A DNA stretch of 64,000 bases from Yersinia pekkanenii (GCF_001152565.1 NZ_CQAZ01000020.1:30295-94294), one strand, 5' to 3'. Counted from the first letter of the stretch, positions 52,555 through 64,000 are shown. Program-made: numbers and translations. Notes: generated by a model from the letters alone, not told the origin.

Positions 52555-52593
52555 TTCGGGTGACAAATCTGTAACTTGAAAGATGATACTAGA

Positions 52594-52711
52594 TATAGAC
52601 CCTATAGATTTCAAGATACAGGAAGGCGGCAAATGAAAGAATCCCGAATCACTTACTCAAGTAAGTGATTCGGGTGATTGAGTGCAGCCAACACCTCTGT
52701 ATGACGGTATA
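52594..52711 (+). repeat. ERIC element (copy 7) with a perfect central hairpin, plus an adjoining fragment
   Basis: Left end TATAGACCCTATAGATTTCAAG, AGGAAGGCGGCAAATG, then CCCGAATCACTTACT and its exact complement around CA, then GTGCAGCCAACACC and a short right end. Bases 52555-52590 (TTCGGGTGACAAATCTG...CTTGAAAGATGA) look like the right half of another ERIC. Confidence 0.85.
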
Positions 52712-52766
52712 ACAATCAGGGGATGCCATGGCATCCCCTGTTTTATTCGATTGGGTGCCTAAGGTA

Positions 52767-53111
52767 TTAAGGGCACTTATAAACTTCACCAACCATTTTG
52801 CTGTCTAATGGCGCAAAGCTTGATAAAAAGGTTTCGCTCGGGCTGGTCGCACCATAAATCACGTTGCCACCCATTGCTGCGGCTTTATTGCGCAGGTCGT
52901 TTGCTGCACCACGCATCGCGCTGCTTTCGCCACCGCCACCTGAGAACCAGTTACTCTGAGTCCCCGTCACCTGGCCTACCAACTGACATTCACTACCAGG
53001 TTTAGTATCGGAGAACTTCACTTGCTCACCCGCCGAACCCAATTGGTTAGTGGAGCTACAGCCTGCCAGCAACAGTGCTGCTGAAAGACCAAGTAACATT
53101 TTAATCCGCAT
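52767..53111 (-). CDS. yjeI: DUF4156 lipoprotein YjeI
   Basis: A 114-aa lipoprotein with lipobox LAGC. The mature part has a second Cys pair (SECQLV and YKCP) and a Gly/Ser-rich loop (WFSGGGGESS). It matches E. coli YjeI by position between groEL and epmB. Function unknown. The start at ATG 53111 follows GGGGA; the ATG at 53123 overlaps that ribosome site. Confidence 0.85.
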   Translation of the reverse strand: MRIKMLLGLSAALLLAGCSSTNQLGSAGEQVKFSDTKPGSECQLVGQVTGTQSNWFSGGGGESSAMRGAANDLRNKAAAMGGNVIYGATSPSETFLSSFAPLDSKMVGEVYKCP

Positions 53112-53182
53112 TTTTTTCCCCATTCGAAGTTGAGAATCACGCTAGAGATTACCAGAAAGCACCGCTGCCGCAAGGTTATGAC

Positions 53183-53220
53183 CGATAAAATAAAAGCGAG
53201 CAGGTCACCCTACTCGCTTT
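53183..53220 (-). terminator. Terminator after groEL
   Basis: AAAGCGAG and CTCGCTTT pair around a 12-base loop; the minus strand continues TTTTATTTTA. Confidence 0.8.
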
Positions 53221-53277
53221 CATCAACAGCTTGTCCCTTTCGCTACCAATCTAATGGTAACTCAAAGGTTGGCAGCA

Positions 53278-54963
<1,686 letters not shown>

Positions 54964-54976
54964 TTAGAGAGCGTGA

Positions 54977-55435
<459 letters not shown>

Positions 55436-55525
55436 TCACCTCGCCGCTGCCCCATCAAAAAAAGCACTGTAATTTACTTTATAAATTTATGATTAATAAA
55501 CAGGCTATTAGAAAGGCTCAGCCGC

Positions 55526-56056
55526 TTACTTGTCATCTTTAAAACGATTATCTGTCGATTTATCATCCTCATCGGGACGATGCTCTACCGTAAAGCTATC
55601 ATCGGTTTTACGCTGAAACTCGCCATCAAAGGTATTTCCGCCGCCCATTGGGCCAGAATTATTGTTATCAAAACCCCCAGCACCAAAACTGCCGCCACGA
55701 TAAATTTTCAGATGTGGCATCAGTTTTAGCGTCAACGATTTTTGAATTGGCGGCAATAACAGCAGCAACCCGATAAAGTCGGTGAAGAAGCCGGGGATCA
55801 ATAATAAGAAACCGGCTAACACCAGTGAGACACTTTTGACCATCTCTGCCGCCGGACTTTCACCCGCAGCCAGTTTTTGTTGCATCTGCATAAAGGTTTT
55901 CATCCCTTGGTTGCGCACCAGAGAGACCCCTACACAAGAGCTTAAAATCACCAGCAGCAGGGTAACTAACACACCAAATACGGCTGCGACCTTGATAAAT
56001 ATCGATATTTCTATATATGCCAATAAAAATATCAGCGCTAACGGTAACCAACGCAC
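55526..56056 (-). CDS. fxsA: Membrane protein FxsA
   Basis: A cytoplasmic-membrane protein (DUF/FxsA family) with about four hydrophobic stretches (residues 4-22, 25-45, 72-90 and 91-105, including LLLLIPGFFTDFIGLLLLLPP) and a Gly/Asp-rich soluble tail. In E. coli it relieves F-plasmid exclusion of phage T7 when overproduced; its native role is unclear. Start codon is GTG, with AAGGAG upstream. Length 176 aa; E. coli is 158, the difference lying in the tail. Confidence 0.92.
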   Translation of the reverse strand: MRWLPLALIFLLAYIEISIFIKVAAVFGVLVTLLLVILSSCVGVSLVRNQGMKTFMQMQQKLAAGESPAAEMVKSVSLVLAGFLLLIPGFFTDFIGLLLLLPPIQKSLTLKLMPHLKIYRGGSFGAGGFDNNNSGPMGGGNTFDGEFQRKTDDSFTVEHRPDEDDKSTDNRFKDDK

Positions 56057-56277
56057 CGCGTTCTCCTTATTCCAATCATTCAGTACCCCTCAGCAAGTAA
56101 ACCTGCCTGACAGATACCATGAAAACCTTGACCCAGATGGCGCTGACACGGCTCTTTCCCTACTTAGCGGATTTCGGCGTTAGCTACCCCCTTCAACTTG
56201 GGTCGACTACAGTAAAATGGTGGTGGTTGCATCGTTTTTCAAGCTGAGGCAATACTTTTATTACTCATTAATCTAAC
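56057..56277. other. Upstream part of the fxsA-aspA gap
   Basis: No coding sequence with a plausible ribosome site and no repeat is seen between the fxsA start and the CRP box. Confidence 0.45.
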
Positions 56278-56293
56278 TGTGAGAAGAATCACA
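56278..56293. promoter_or_regulatory. CRP box upstream of aspA
   Basis: TGTGAGAAGAATCACA is a perfect TGTGA-N6-TCACA match. A possible -10 box TATAGT follows at 56324-56329. E. coli aspA is known to be activated by cAMP-CRP. Confidence 0.75.
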
Positions 56294-56496
56294 GATATTA
56301 GATCATCTCGATTAATTCCCACATATAGTGATCTCAGTTCAAGGCTTTTTATCGCTAAGCAGCATATGATCCTGTCAGCAAGATGATGAGTGGTTAATCT
56401 TTCCGCGCTAATGGTTCATAGCGGCATCATATTGCTAACGGCGGCATAATTACGTTAACAAAGACAAAACAAGACAGCACACTAGAGAAGGTTCTC

Positions 56497-57933
56497 ATGT
56501 CAAATAACATTCGTATTGAAGAAGACCTGTTAGGTACACGAGAAGTCCCCGCAGAGGCTTACTACGGTGTTCATACCCTGCGTGCGATTGAAAACTTCTA
56601 TATAAGTAACAGCAAAATCAGTGATGTTCCGGAATTTGTACGCGGCATGGTCATGGTAAAAAAAGCAGCGGCAATGGCAAACAAAGAGTTGCACACTATC
56701 CCACGCAAAATTGCTGACATCATTATTCAGGCATGTGACGAAGTTCTGGATAAAGGGAAGTGTATGGATCAGTTCCCGGTCGACGTATTCCAGGGCGGTG
56801 CCGGTACCTCTTTAAACATGAATACCAATGAAGTTCTGGCCAATATCGGTCTGGAGCTAATGGGTCACCAGAAGGGAGAGTATCAATACCTCAACCCTAA
56901 CGACCATCTGAACAAATGCCAATCCACCAACGATGCCTACCCAACCGGTTTCCGCATTGCGGTTTATGCTTCCATCATGAAGCTGATCGACGCCATCAAC
57001 CAGTTAAAAGAAGGCTTCGAAAGAAAATCCAAGGAATTCGAAAAAATCCTGAAAATGGGCCGTACCCAATTGCAGGACGCGGTACCAATGACACTGGGGC
57101 AGGAATTCAAAGCCTTCGCGGTATTATTAAAAGAAGAAACCAAAAACCTGCAACGTACCGCAGAGTTACTGCTGGAAGTTAACCTCGGTGCCACCGCTAT
57201 CGGTACTGCGCTAAACACGCCAGAAGGTTACTCCCCGTTAGCAATACAAAAACTTTCTGAAATCAGTGGGTTCCCTTGTGTTCCGGCAGAAGATCTAATC
57301 GAAGCCACCTCCGACTGTGGTGCTTACGTGATGGTGCACAGCGCACTGAAACGTCTGGCCGTTAAGATGTCAAAAATCTGCAACGACTTACGTTTATTGT
57401 CGTCTGGCCCACGTACTGGTTTGAATGAAATTAACTTGCCGGAATTGCAGGCCGGTTCTTCTATCATGCCCGCTAAAGTTAACCCGGTTATTCCTGAAGT
57501 GGTCAACCAGGTTTGTTTTAAGGTGATCGGCAACGACACTTGCATTACTATGGCGGCCGAAGCAGGCCAGCTCCAATTGAACGTGATGGAGCCGGTAATT
57601 GGTCAGGCGATGTTTGAGTCTATCCATATCCTGACAAATGCTTGCTACAACCTGTTGGAAAAATGCATCAACGGTATTACTGCCAATAAAGAGGTCTGCG
57701 AACGTTACGTCTTTAACTCCATCGGTATCGTCACCTATCTCAACCCATTCATTGGCCACCATAATGGTGACATCGTGGGTAAAATCTGTGCACAAACCGG
57801 TAAAAATGTACGGGAAGTGGTTCTGGAACGCGGCTTATTAACTGAAGCCGAGCTGGACGACATTTTCTCTATTGAGAACCTGATGCATCCGGCTTATAAA
57901 GCGAAACGTTACACCGATGAAAATGAACAATAA
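56497..57933 (+). CDS. aspA: Aspartate ammonia-lyase (aspartase)
   Basis: AspA reversibly deaminates L-aspartate to fumarate and ammonia. The fumarase/aspartase signature [11 protein letters not shown] is at about residues 322-332; TSTNDA-type substrate motif [10 protein letters not shown] and [16 protein letters not shown] are also present. Length 478 aa, equal to E. coli. Followed by an ERIC, a terminator and dcuA, which supplies the substrate. The fumarate produced feeds FrdABCD. Confidence 0.98.
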   Translation: MSNNIRIEEDLLGTREVPAEAYYGVHTLRAIENFYISNSKISDVPEFVRGMVMVKKAAAMANKELHTIPRKIADIIIQACDEVLDKGKCMDQFPVDVFQGGAGTSLNMNTNEVLANIGLELMGHQKGEYQYLNPNDHLNKCQSTNDAYPTGFRIAVYASIMKLIDAINQLKEGFERKSKEFEKILKMGRTQLQDAVPMTLGQEFKAFAVLLKEETKNLQRTAELLLEVNLGATAIGTALNTPEGYSPLAIQKLSEISGFPCVPAEDLIEATSDCGAYVMVHSALKRLAVKMSKICNDLRLLSSGPRTGLNEINLPELQAGSSIMPAKVNPVIPEVVNQVCFKVIGNDTCITMAAEAGQLQLNVMEPVIGQAMFESIHILTNACYNLLEKCINGITANKEVCERYVFNSIGIVTYLNPFIGHHNGDIVGKICAQTGKNVREVVLERGLLTEAELDDIFSIENLMHPAYKAKRYTDENEQ

Positions 57934-57952
57934 AATAATCATCCGGTAGCCC

Positions 57953-58079
57953 GATACCCAAGTTCTTTTAGGATGCAGGTAGGCGGCAACTGAACGAAGC
58001 CCCAAGAGCTTACTCAAGTAAGTGACTGGGGTGAGTAAAGGCAGCCAACACCCCTACAGCTTGAAAGGCGACGGGTATA
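57953..58079 (+). repeat. Full-length ERIC element (copy 8) between aspA and dcuA
   Basis: ATACCCAAGTTC, AGGTAGGCGGCAAC, GAAGCCCCAAGAGCTTACTC, AAGTAAGTGACTGGGGTGAG, AGGCAGCCAACACCCC and CTTGAAAGGCGACGGGTATA. It is closest of the eight to the E. coli ERIC consensus. It comes just before the terminator, so it lies in the aspA mRNA 3' end. Confidence 0.92.
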
Positions 58080-58080
58080 T

Positions 58081-58116
58081 AAGGCACGCATGATCCTCTG
58101 GACAGCGTGCCTTTTT
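58081..58116 (+). terminator. Terminator after aspA
   Basis: AAGGCACGC and GCGTGCCTT form a 9-bp stem with a 15-base loop, followed by five T. It separates aspA from dcuA. Confidence 0.85.
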
Positions 58117-58177
58117 ACTTTCGGGCAAATACAATTTTTTAACTTTAATTTTTCATTTGGATCAAGGAGTAAACACT

Positions 58178-59479
58178 ATGATAGCCGTAGAATTAGTCAT
58201 CGTTCTGCTGGCCATTTTTTTAGGGGCCAGGTTAGGCGGTATCGGTATAGGATTTGCAGGTGGGATTGGTGTTCTGGTGTTAGCTATCATTGGTGTCAAA
58301 CCAGGTAGTATTCCATTCGACGTCATCTCAATCATCATGGCCGTTATCGCGGCAATCTCTGCAATGCAGGTAGCAGGCGGCATGGATTATCTGGTGCAGC
58401 AAACTGAAAAGTTACTGCGTAAGAATCCAAAACACATCACTATCCTTGCTCCGCTGGTCACCTATTTTCTGACCATCTTTGCCGGGACAGGTAATATTTC
58501 TCTTTCTGCTCTGCCGGTGATTGCAGAAGTGGCGAAAGAACAAGGCATCAAACCTTGCCGGCCTCTGTCTACTGCCGTGGTTTCCGCACAAATCGCGATT
58601 ACCGCATCGCCAATTTCTGCAGCAGTGGTTTACATGTCTTCCGTCATGGAAGGTCACGGCGTTAGCTATCTGCATCTGCTGATGATCGTCATCCCATCCA
58701 CCCTGTGCGCAGTGTTTGTGATGTCACTGATCGTTTCCTGGTGTTTTAACTCCAAACTGTCTGATGACCCAGTCTACCTGAAGCGTTTGGAAGAAGGCTT
58801 GGTGACACTGCGTGGCGATACGGTAACCGTGATCAAACCTCGGGCTAAAACCTCGGTACTGCTGTTCCTGGCGGGTGTCGTGTGTGTGGTGGCTTATGCG
58901 ATTATCAACAGCCCAAGTGTCGGTCTGGTGGCAACACCGCTGATGAACACCACTAACGCTATTTTGATCATTATGCTGAGTGTGGCAACCATTACCACAT
59001 TGGCGTGTTCGGTTGATACCGATGCCATCCTGAACTCCAGTACGTTCAAAGCGGGTATGAGCGCCTGTATCTGTATTCTTGGTGTAGCCTGGTTGGGTGA
59101 TACCTTTGTGCAGCACAATCTGGACTGGATTAAAGAGACTGCGGGTAGCCTGATTCAGGCTCATTCATGGTTACTGGCTGTTATCTTCTTCTTCTGTTCG
59201 GCACTGCTTTACTCTCAGGCGGCAACAGCCAAGGCATTGATGCCAATGGCGATGGCACTGAACGTTTCACCACTGGCGGCGATTGCTTCTTTCGCAGCGG
59301 TTTCTGGTCTGTTCATTCTGCCTACCTACCCAACACTGGTAGCCGCAGTACAAATGGATGATACCGGCACCACGCGTATCGGTCGCTTCGTGTTTAACCA
59401 CCCGTTCTTTATCCCTGGCACCATCGGCGTTGTACTGGCCGTTTGCTTCGGCTTTGTGATGGGCGGCCTGGTTCTGTAA
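58178..59479 (+). CDS. dcuA: Anaerobic C4-dicarboxylate transporter DcuA
   Basis: DcuA takes up aspartate and exchanges C4-dicarboxylates such as fumarate and succinate across the inner membrane. About ten to twelve hydrophobic helices are visible, with conserved GTGNISLSALPVIAEVA and QIAITASPISAAVV segments. Length 433 aa, equal to E. coli. I start at ATG 58178, after AAGGAG. Downstream of aspA, as in E. coli. Confidence 0.96.
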   Translation: MIAVELVIVLLAIFLGARLGGIGIGFAGGIGVLVLAIIGVKPGSIPFDVISIIMAVIAAISAMQVAGGMDYLVQQTEKLLRKNPKHITILAPLVTYFLTIFAGTGNISLSALPVIAEVAKEQGIKPCRPLSTAVVSAQIAITASPISAAVVYMSSVMEGHGVSYLHLLMIVIPSTLCAVFVMSLIVSWCFNSKLSDDPVYLKRLEEGLVTLRGDTVTVIKPRAKTSVLLFLAGVVCVVAYAIINSPSVGLVATPLMNTTNAILIIMLSVATITTLACSVDTDAILNSSTFKAGMSACICILGVAWLGDTFVQHNLDWIKETAGSLIQAHSWLLAVIFFFCSALLYSQAATAKALMPMAMALNVSPLAAIASFAAVSGLFILPTYPTLVAAVQMDDTGTTRIGRFVFNHPFFIPGTIGVVLAVCFGFVMGGLVL

Positions 59480-59498
59480 TCAGTCTCTGTATCAATAA

Positions 59499-59530
59499 GC
59501 GGGCGCATCACGCGCTCCGCTTCTCACTTT
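59499..59530 (+). terminator. Possible terminator after dcuA
   Basis: GCGGGCGC and GCGCTCCGC pair with one bulge around ATCAC, followed by TTCTCACTTT. The tail is weak. Confidence 0.4.
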
Positions 59531-59626
59531 GATATCTCACCGTGATATAAATCATCTTCTGTCCCTCCCTCGCTCGCGTTATAGTACCTACTTCGTCATA
59601 TAAGCCGCGCGACCTATGAGGTTAAA

Positions 59627-59980
59627 ATGTCTGATTGTGATGCGATTATTTGTGATGCGATTATTTGTGATGCGATTGTGGTATTGTGCACCACCCCTGA
59701 TGAAGCCAGCGCACAGGATTTAGCCGCGCGGGTTCTGGGTGAAAAATTGGCCGCCTGCGCCACCTTGTTGCCAGGTGCGACCTCGATTTACTACTGGGAA
59801 GGTAAGCTGCAACAAGAGTATGAAGTCCAGCTTTTGTTCAAAAGCAATACAGCTCATCAGCAGGCGCTTCTCAGCTATATCAAACAACATCACCCCTACC
59901 AGACACCTGAATTGTTGGTGCTGCCGGTACGGGATGGAGATAAAAATTACCTGTCATGGCTCAACGCTTCATTACTCTGA
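59627..59980 (+). CDS. cutA: Divalent-cation tolerance protein CutA
   Basis: A trimeric CutA1-family protein, named for copper tolerance in E. coli; its true role is unsettled. The core [34 protein letters not shown] is typical (family residues: Cys and His/Glu metal-site candidates), followed by [13 protein letters not shown] and [13 protein letters not shown]. Length 117 aa. The N-terminus before VVLC is a threefold CDAII repeat. The 3' end overlaps dsbD by 25 bp. Confidence 0.94.
   Translation: MSDCDAIICDAIICDAIVVLCTTPDEASAQDLAARVLGEKLAACATLLPGATSIYYWEGKLQQEYEVQLLFKSNTAHQQALLSYIKQHHPYQTPELLVLPVRDGDKNYLSWLNASLL
59636..59680 (+). repeat. Three 15-bp tandem units at the cutA N-terminus
   Basis: TGTGATGCGATTATT occurs at 59636-59650 and 59651-59665 exactly, and at 59666-59680 with GTG in place of the last ATT. 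It encodes [15 protein letters not shown]. Confidence 0.95.
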
Positions 59981-61704
59981 TTCTGCTGCTGTGCAGCGTT
60001 TTACTCGCTCCGCACAGCACACAAGCCTCACTGTTTGGTGATAATGCGACTTTTGGCCAAAAAAGCACCCAGAGCCGATTTATTCCGGTGGATCAGGCGT
60101 TTGCCTTTGATTTTCGCCAACAGGGCGACCAGCTCACACTGAGTTGGCAGGTTCATCCCGACTATTATCTTTATCGTCAGCAAATAAAAATTGTGCCGCA
60201 CAACGCCACTCTCGGGGTATTTACCCTGCCCGAAGGCATCGCCCATCATGATGAGTTCTACGGCGAAGTGGCGATTTTCAAGCAGCAGCTAACGCTGAAT
60301 ATCCCGATTACGCAGGCCGGTGAGCAGGCGAGTGTCAGTGTGACCTATCAGGGCTGCGCAGAAGCCGGTTTTTGTTATCCGCCGGAGACACGGGTGGTTC
60401 CACTTAATACCGTGATAGCCGGTTCAGCCCCTGCGGTGGCTGCCGAGGCCACAACGCCGTCCGCGAATACTACGACACCGGTCGCGGCTGAATTGCCATT
60501 CTCTCCATTGTGGGCGCTATTAATTGGTATTGGCATCGCCTTCACCCCCTGCGTGTTGCCAATGTACCCCCTGATTTCAGCTATTATTCTTGGCCGCGAG
60601 AAGCCCCATAGTCAGCGGCGGATATTGCTGTTGGCGGTGGTGTACGTGCAAGGGATGGCACTGACCTATACCTTACTCGGTTTGGTGGTGGCAGCGGCGG
60701 GTTTACAATTTCAGGCCGCGTTGCAGCATCCTTATGTGCTGATGGGCTTGTCAGCGCTGTTCGTATTGCTGGCACTCTCGATGTTCGGCCTGTACTCCCT
60801 GCAATTGCCGTCGTCACTGCAAACCCGGCTGGTGCAGTGGAGTAGCAGCCAACGTGGCGGGTCGCTGGCGGGTGTCTTTGCTATGGGCGCCCTGGCGGGT
60901 CTGATTTGCTCCCCGTGCACCACTGCGCCACTCAGTGCCATTCTGCTGTATATCGCCCAAAGCGGTAATATGCTGGCCGGTGGGGGCACGCTCTATTTAT
61001 ATGCTTTAGGAATGGGTATTCCGCTGGTGATTGTGACGCTGTTCGGCAACAAGCTGATCCCGCGCAGTGGCCCGTGGATGCAATATGTCAAAGAAGCTTT
61101 CGGCTTTGTCATTCTGGCGCTGCCAGTGTTCTTGCTGGAAAGAGTGCTGGGGGATGTTTGGGGCTTACGTTTATGGAGCCTGCTGGCAATTGCCTTCTTC
61201 GGCTGGGCGTTTGTATTAAGTCTGAAAGCACATTCTGGTTGGGCGCGAGCTTGTCAGTTATTGCTGCTGGCCACCTTACTGGTGGCTGCTCGCCCGCTGC
61301 AAGACTGGGCTTTCGGCAACCATATACAACAGAGTGAAATTAAGCACTTAGGTTTTAAGTCAGTGACCGATTTGCCTCAATTACAGGCGGCATTAGCCCA
61401 AGCGAAAGGTCAGCCGGTGATGCTGGATTTATACGCCGACTGGTGTGTTGCCTGTAAAGAGTTTGAAAAATACACTTTCAGTGATGACAAGATTCAGCGC
61501 CAGCTAGCCGATACTGTACTACTTCAAGCTGACGTAACAGCCAACAGCACCGAACATGGCGCGCTGTTGAGACAGCTAAATGTGTTGGGCTTGCCGACCA
61601 TCCTGTTTTTCGATGCGCAGGGTAATGAAATCCCCGCAGCCAGAGTGACCGGTTTTATGAATGCTACGGAATTCTTGCAGCATTTACAAAATCTACCGCG
61701 CTAG
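59956..61704 (+). CDS. dsbD: Thiol:disulfide interchange protein DsbD
   Basis: DsbD moves electrons from cytoplasmic thioredoxin to periplasmic DsbC, DsbG and CcmG. A signal peptide (ending STQA) is followed by the alpha domain ([13 protein letters not shown] cysteines), an eight-helix beta domain with cysteines in TPCVLPMYP and SPCTTAP, and a thioredoxin-like gamma domain with DWCVACKEF. Length 582 aa. It overlaps the cutA end by 25 bp, so the two are co-transcribed. Confidence 0.96.
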   Translation: MAQRFITLILLLCSVLLAPHSTQASLFGDNATFGQKSTQSRFIPVDQAFAFDFRQQGDQLTLSWQVHPDYYLYRQQIKIVPHNATLGVFTLPEGIAHHDEFYGEVAIFKQQLTLNIPITQAGEQASVSVTYQGCAEAGFCYPPETRVVPLNTVIAGSAPAVAAEATTPSANTTTPVAAELPFSPLWALLIGIGIAFTPCVLPMYPLISAIILGREKPHSQRRILLLAVVYVQGMALTYTLLGLVVAAAGLQFQAALQHPYVLMGLSALFVLLALSMFGLYSLQLPSSLQTRLVQWSSSQRGGSLAGVFAMGALAGLICSPCTTAPLSAILLYIAQSGNMLAGGGTLYLYALGMGIPLVIVTLFGNKLIPRSGPWMQYVKEAFGFVILALPVFLLERVLGDVWGLRLWSLLAIAFFGWAFVLSLKAHSGWARACQLLLLATLLVAARPLQDWAFGNHIQQSEIKHLGFKSVTDLPQLQAALAQAKGQPVMLDLYADWCVACKEFEKYTFSDDKIQRQLADTVLLQADVTANSTEHGALLRQLNVLGLPTILFFDAQGNEIPAARVTGFMNATEFLQHLQNLPR

Positions 61705-61729
61705 CTGTTAACTGATTAATATCCTTTTA

Positions 61730-61771
61730 GGTGGATGAGTATTGAGTCCGGCTCATTCACCCTCGTTTTTA
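61730..61771 (+). terminator. Probable terminator after dsbD, overlapping the convergent kinase gene
   Basis: GGTGGATGAG and CTCATTCACC pair (one G-T) around a 12-base loop, and TTTTT follows three bases later. The 3' arm lies in the last codons of the glycerate kinase gene. Confidence 0.45.
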
Positions 61772-62916
61772 GCTTTCCCCACCGCCATCCCTATCGCCAG
61801 CGTGGCAGCAATATTACGCGCGGTCATAAACACATTGGCCGCCGCATTGTCCAGCGCTTGCTCTAGGGTACAAATACGGTAAATCACACTGAATACCGCA
61901 TCTAATCCATGCTCATACACCACCTCAACATCGTCGGTCAGGCTACCCGCAATACCAATCACCGGCTTGTTATAACGTTTGGCCACTCTGGCAACACCGA
62001 TAGGCACCTTGCCGTGAATAGTTTGGCTATCAATCCGCCCTTCGCCGGTAATCACAAAAGTGGCATCCCTGACCAATGCGTCCAGACCAAGAGCATCGGT
62101 CACAATATCAATGCCAGGGCTTAAGGTCGCACCGCAAAACGCCAATAATGCCGCCCCTAATCCACCGGCGGCACCAGCCCCCTCGACCTGATCAACATCA
62201 ATATCCAGCTGACGTTTAATCACACCGGCGTAATGCCGCAATCCCTCATCCAGTTGGTTCACCATTTCCGGTGTCGCACCTTTCTGCGGCCCAAAAATAG
62301 CCGATGCCCCTTCGCTACCCGTCAGCGGATTGGTGACATCGCAAGCCACGTCGATTTGGCATTGTTTAATCCGTGGATCCAAAGACGAAATATCAATCAC
62401 ATCCAGTTCTGCCAGCTTACTGCCACCAAAGCCGATCGGCTGACCATGCTTATCCAACAGCCTGACACCCAGTGCCTGCACCATGCCCGCGCCGCCATCA
62501 TTGGTTGCGCTGCCACCGATACCGATAATGATATGTTTAACGCCGTGATCCAGCGCATGACCAATCACTTCACCGGTACCGTATGAAGTGGTTTTCAGTG
62601 GATTACGTAGCCCTGGCGGGACTAACGCCAAGCCACTGGCCGCCGCCATTTCAATAAAAGCAGACTTTTCATCACCGGATATCCCGTAAAAAGCCGCGAC
62701 GTCATCGCCTAACGGGCCAGTCACATTAATCTTAATAATCCTGCCAGCAGTCGCCGCTACCATCGCCGCCACAGTGCCTTCACCACCATCGGCAAGCGGC
62801 AACTTAATATATTGTGCATCAGGGAATTGGGTACGAAAACCCGCTTCTATCTGCACCGCAACATCCAGTGCGGAGAGACTTTCTTTATAAGAGTCTGGGG
62901 CAATGACTATTTTCAT
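61753..62916 (-). CDS. Glycerate kinase (GarK/GlxK type)
   Basis: It phosphorylates D-glycerate, the last step of glucarate/galactarate or glyoxylate use. Family motifs: MKIVIAPDSYKESLSA, LPLADGGEGTV, GIGGSATNDGGAGM, DVTNPLTGSEGAS and TGEGRIDSQTIHGKVP. Length 387 aa; E. coli GarK and GlxK are 381. I start at 62916, where the conserved sequence begins; the open frame starts 18 codons earlier. No other glycerate or glucarate gene is beside it, and E. coli has none here, so its place is lineage-specific. GarK or GlxK cannot be decided. Confidence 0.9.
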   Translation of the reverse strand: MKIVIAPDSYKESLSALDVAVQIEAGFRTQFPDAQYIKLPLADGGEGTVAAMVAATAGRIIKINVTGPLGDDVAAFYGISGDEKSAFIEMAAASGLALVPPGLRNPLKTTSYGTGEVIGHALDHGVKHIIIGIGGSATNDGGAGMVQALGVRLLDKHGQPIGFGGSKLAELDVIDISSLDPRIKQCQIDVACDVTNPLTGSEGASAIFGPQKGATPEMVNQLDEGLRHYAGVIKRQLDIDVDQVEGAGAAGGLGAALLAFCGATLSPGIDIVTDALGLDALVRDATFVITGEGRIDSQTIHGKVPIGVARVAKRYNKPVIGIAGSLTDDVEVVYEHGLDAVFSVIYRICTLEQALDNAAANVFMTARNIAATLAIGMAVGKAKNEGE

Positions 62917-62970
62917 AACTGATTCGATCTCATAAGCTATCCAATGTCGCACAGAATACGACTTTATCAA

Positions 62971-63240
62971 CCAGCCGCTCAGAATAACGGAGGGCTTATT
63001 AGTATAGCCCTGTCATCTTGTGGCAAGCGGATACAGCATAAAATGCGCCCTGCTTCACAGACTGCGGAATAGCAAAAGTCATGCTGTAATCCTGCCGTTA
63101 TAGATTAGCCAACAACGAAATGGTAAAGAGTTAGAAAAATCTCGCGGCAGTAGTGATAAGGTACAAGGTCTGCTGGCAGAACGTGCCAATATCTGCCGAT
63201 ACCTATTAACCTATACCCTATCGGTGGTGGTAAACCACAC
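62971..63240. other. Gap between the glycerate kinase gene and yjdC
   Basis: The 354 bp between the two chosen start codons must hold both divergent promoters. I see no gene, repeat or clear operator. Confidence 0.4.
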
Positions 63241-63270
63241 TTGCCAGATAAGAAGTTGGAGGAGAGCAAC

Positions 63271-63846
63271 GTGCAACGTGAACAAGTTTTAAGCAGTGCG
63301 CTCAATCTGTTAGAGCAGCAAGGGCTGGCAAATACCACGCTGGAAATGCTGGCAAAAGAAGTGTCAGTCGAGGTTAGTGCTCTGGCTCGTTTCTGGCCAG
63401 ATCGCGAGGCTTTGCTGTATGACTGCTTACGTTATCATGGTCAACAGATCGATACCTGGCGGCGACAGTTGCAATTAGACGAGACGTTATCGCCAAAGCA
63501 AAAGTTACTGGCACGCTACCAAACACTCGGTGAACAAGTGAAAAACCAGCGCTACCCCGGTTGCCTGTTTATTGCCGCGTGCAGTTTCTATCCTGATGAT
63601 GAACACCCTATTCACCAATTGGCTGAGCAGCAAAAAGAAGCCTCGCTATGCTATACGCTGGAATTGCTGAGAGAAATGGAGGCTGATGATGCCGAGATGG
63701 TCGCCCAGCAGATGGAGCTTATCTTGGAAGGCTGCCTGAGCAAGTTGCTGGTGAAACGTCAACTCGTCGATGTTGACGTTGCCAAACGCCTGGCTGAAGA
63801 TGTATTGGAAGTCGCCCAATGCCGTAAAAATGGTGCGCTGAGCTAA
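63271..63846 (+). CDS. yjdC: TetR/AcrR-family transcriptional regulator YjdC (DicD-like)
   Basis: An N-terminal helix-turn-helix ([29 protein letters not shown], residues about 24-50, unusual in having Phe-Trp in the recognition region) precedes a helical ligand domain with [16 protein letters not shown]. Length 191 aa, equal to E. coli YjdC, which also lies near dsbD. I start at GTG 63271, after GGAGGAG. The open frame begins at TTG 63241 without support. Newer annotation calls this family division control repressor DicD; its targets here are unknown. Confidence 0.88.
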   Translation: MQREQVLSSALNLLEQQGLANTTLEMLAKEVSVEVSALARFWPDREALLYDCLRYHGQQIDTWRRQLQLDETLSPKQKLLARYQTLGEQVKNQRYPGCLFIAACSFYPDDEHPIHQLAEQQKEASLCYTLELLREMEADDAEMVAQQMELILEGCLSKLLVKRQLVDVDVAKRLAEDVLEVAQCRKNGALS

Positions 63847-64000
63847 AAGCGGCTGAACAGAATTTCACGGTAATCTGAGCAGAATTTTCTATTTTTGCCT
63901 GAAAAGAGAGCGATCAGCATAGTTTTAGTGGTTTTAAGCTATAAATTCGTTGACGATCAGCGGCCAATACGGTTTAATGCGCCCCGTTGCCCGGATAGCT
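63847..64000. other. Tail of the window after yjdC
   Basis: No gene or clear terminator is recognised in the last 154 bp. Confidence 0.4.

Noticed and set aside
58724..59164. 146-aa open frame opposite dcuA
   Set aside because: It overlaps a well-conserved gene and has no recognisable domain.

Overview
The window looks like chromosomal DNA of a Yersinia species (Enterobacterales). Nearly every protein has a close Escherichia coli counterpart, and long blocks keep the E. coli order: rpsF-priB-rpsR-rplI, nsrR-rnr-rlmB, nnr-tsaE-amiB-mutL-miaA-hfq-hflX-hflK-hflC, queG-glyVXY-orn-rsgA-psd-mscM-epmA, frdABCD, sugE-ecnB-efp-epmB-yjeI-groEL-groES-fxsA-aspA-dcuA-cutA-dsbD-yjdC. Eight ERIC-type intergenic repeats, two carrying the same extra insert, also fit Yersinia. 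The species cannot be fixed from the sequence alone. I see no prophage, transposase, CRISPR array, rRNA or plasmid gene.

Layout. 1-5160: cpdB, ytfE, fklB, ytfB and a small secreted protein. 5210-6840: the S6/PriB/S18/L9 operon with its promoter and a structured leader. 7050-10880: a stress-protein area (yjfY, yjfP, bsmA, aidB) with three ERIC copies. 11020-16970: nsrR-rnr-rlmB, purA, yjeT. 16990-28090: the long leftward superoperon nnr to hflC. 28089-37580: queG, three identical tRNA-Gly genes, orn, rsgA, psd, mscM, epmA. 37770-41440: frdABCD. 41458-50001: a complete Cu(I)/Ag(I) efflux module, cusCFBA with divergent cusRS. 50111-56056: sugE under a guanidine-II riboswitch, ecnB, efp, epmB, yjeI, groEL/ES, fxsA. 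56497-63846: aspA, dcuA, cutA, dsbD, a glycerate kinase and yjdC.

Functional links. DcuA (aspartate/C4-dicarboxylate exchange), AspA (aspartate to fumarate) and FrdABCD (fumarate to succinate) make an anaerobic respiration route. The frd promoter has an FNR-like site about 41 bp upstream of the predicted start of transcription, and aspA has a perfect CRP box. EpmB (lysine 2,3-aminomutase), EpmA (lysyl transfer) and their target EF-P are all present. NsrR is encoded here together with a classic target, ytfE, which has a recognisable NsrR operator. CusRS is encoded beside a CusR box.

The main unusual points are: the cus module sitting between frdD and sugE; an inverted pair of insert-bearing ERICs around yjfY-yjfP; an ERIC inside the frd leader; and in-frame short tandem repeats inside mutL (5 x 18 bp), amiB (3 x 18 bp) and cutA (3 x 15 bp). 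I found no convincing wholly new system. Comparisons with E. coli proteins are from memory, not from a database search.
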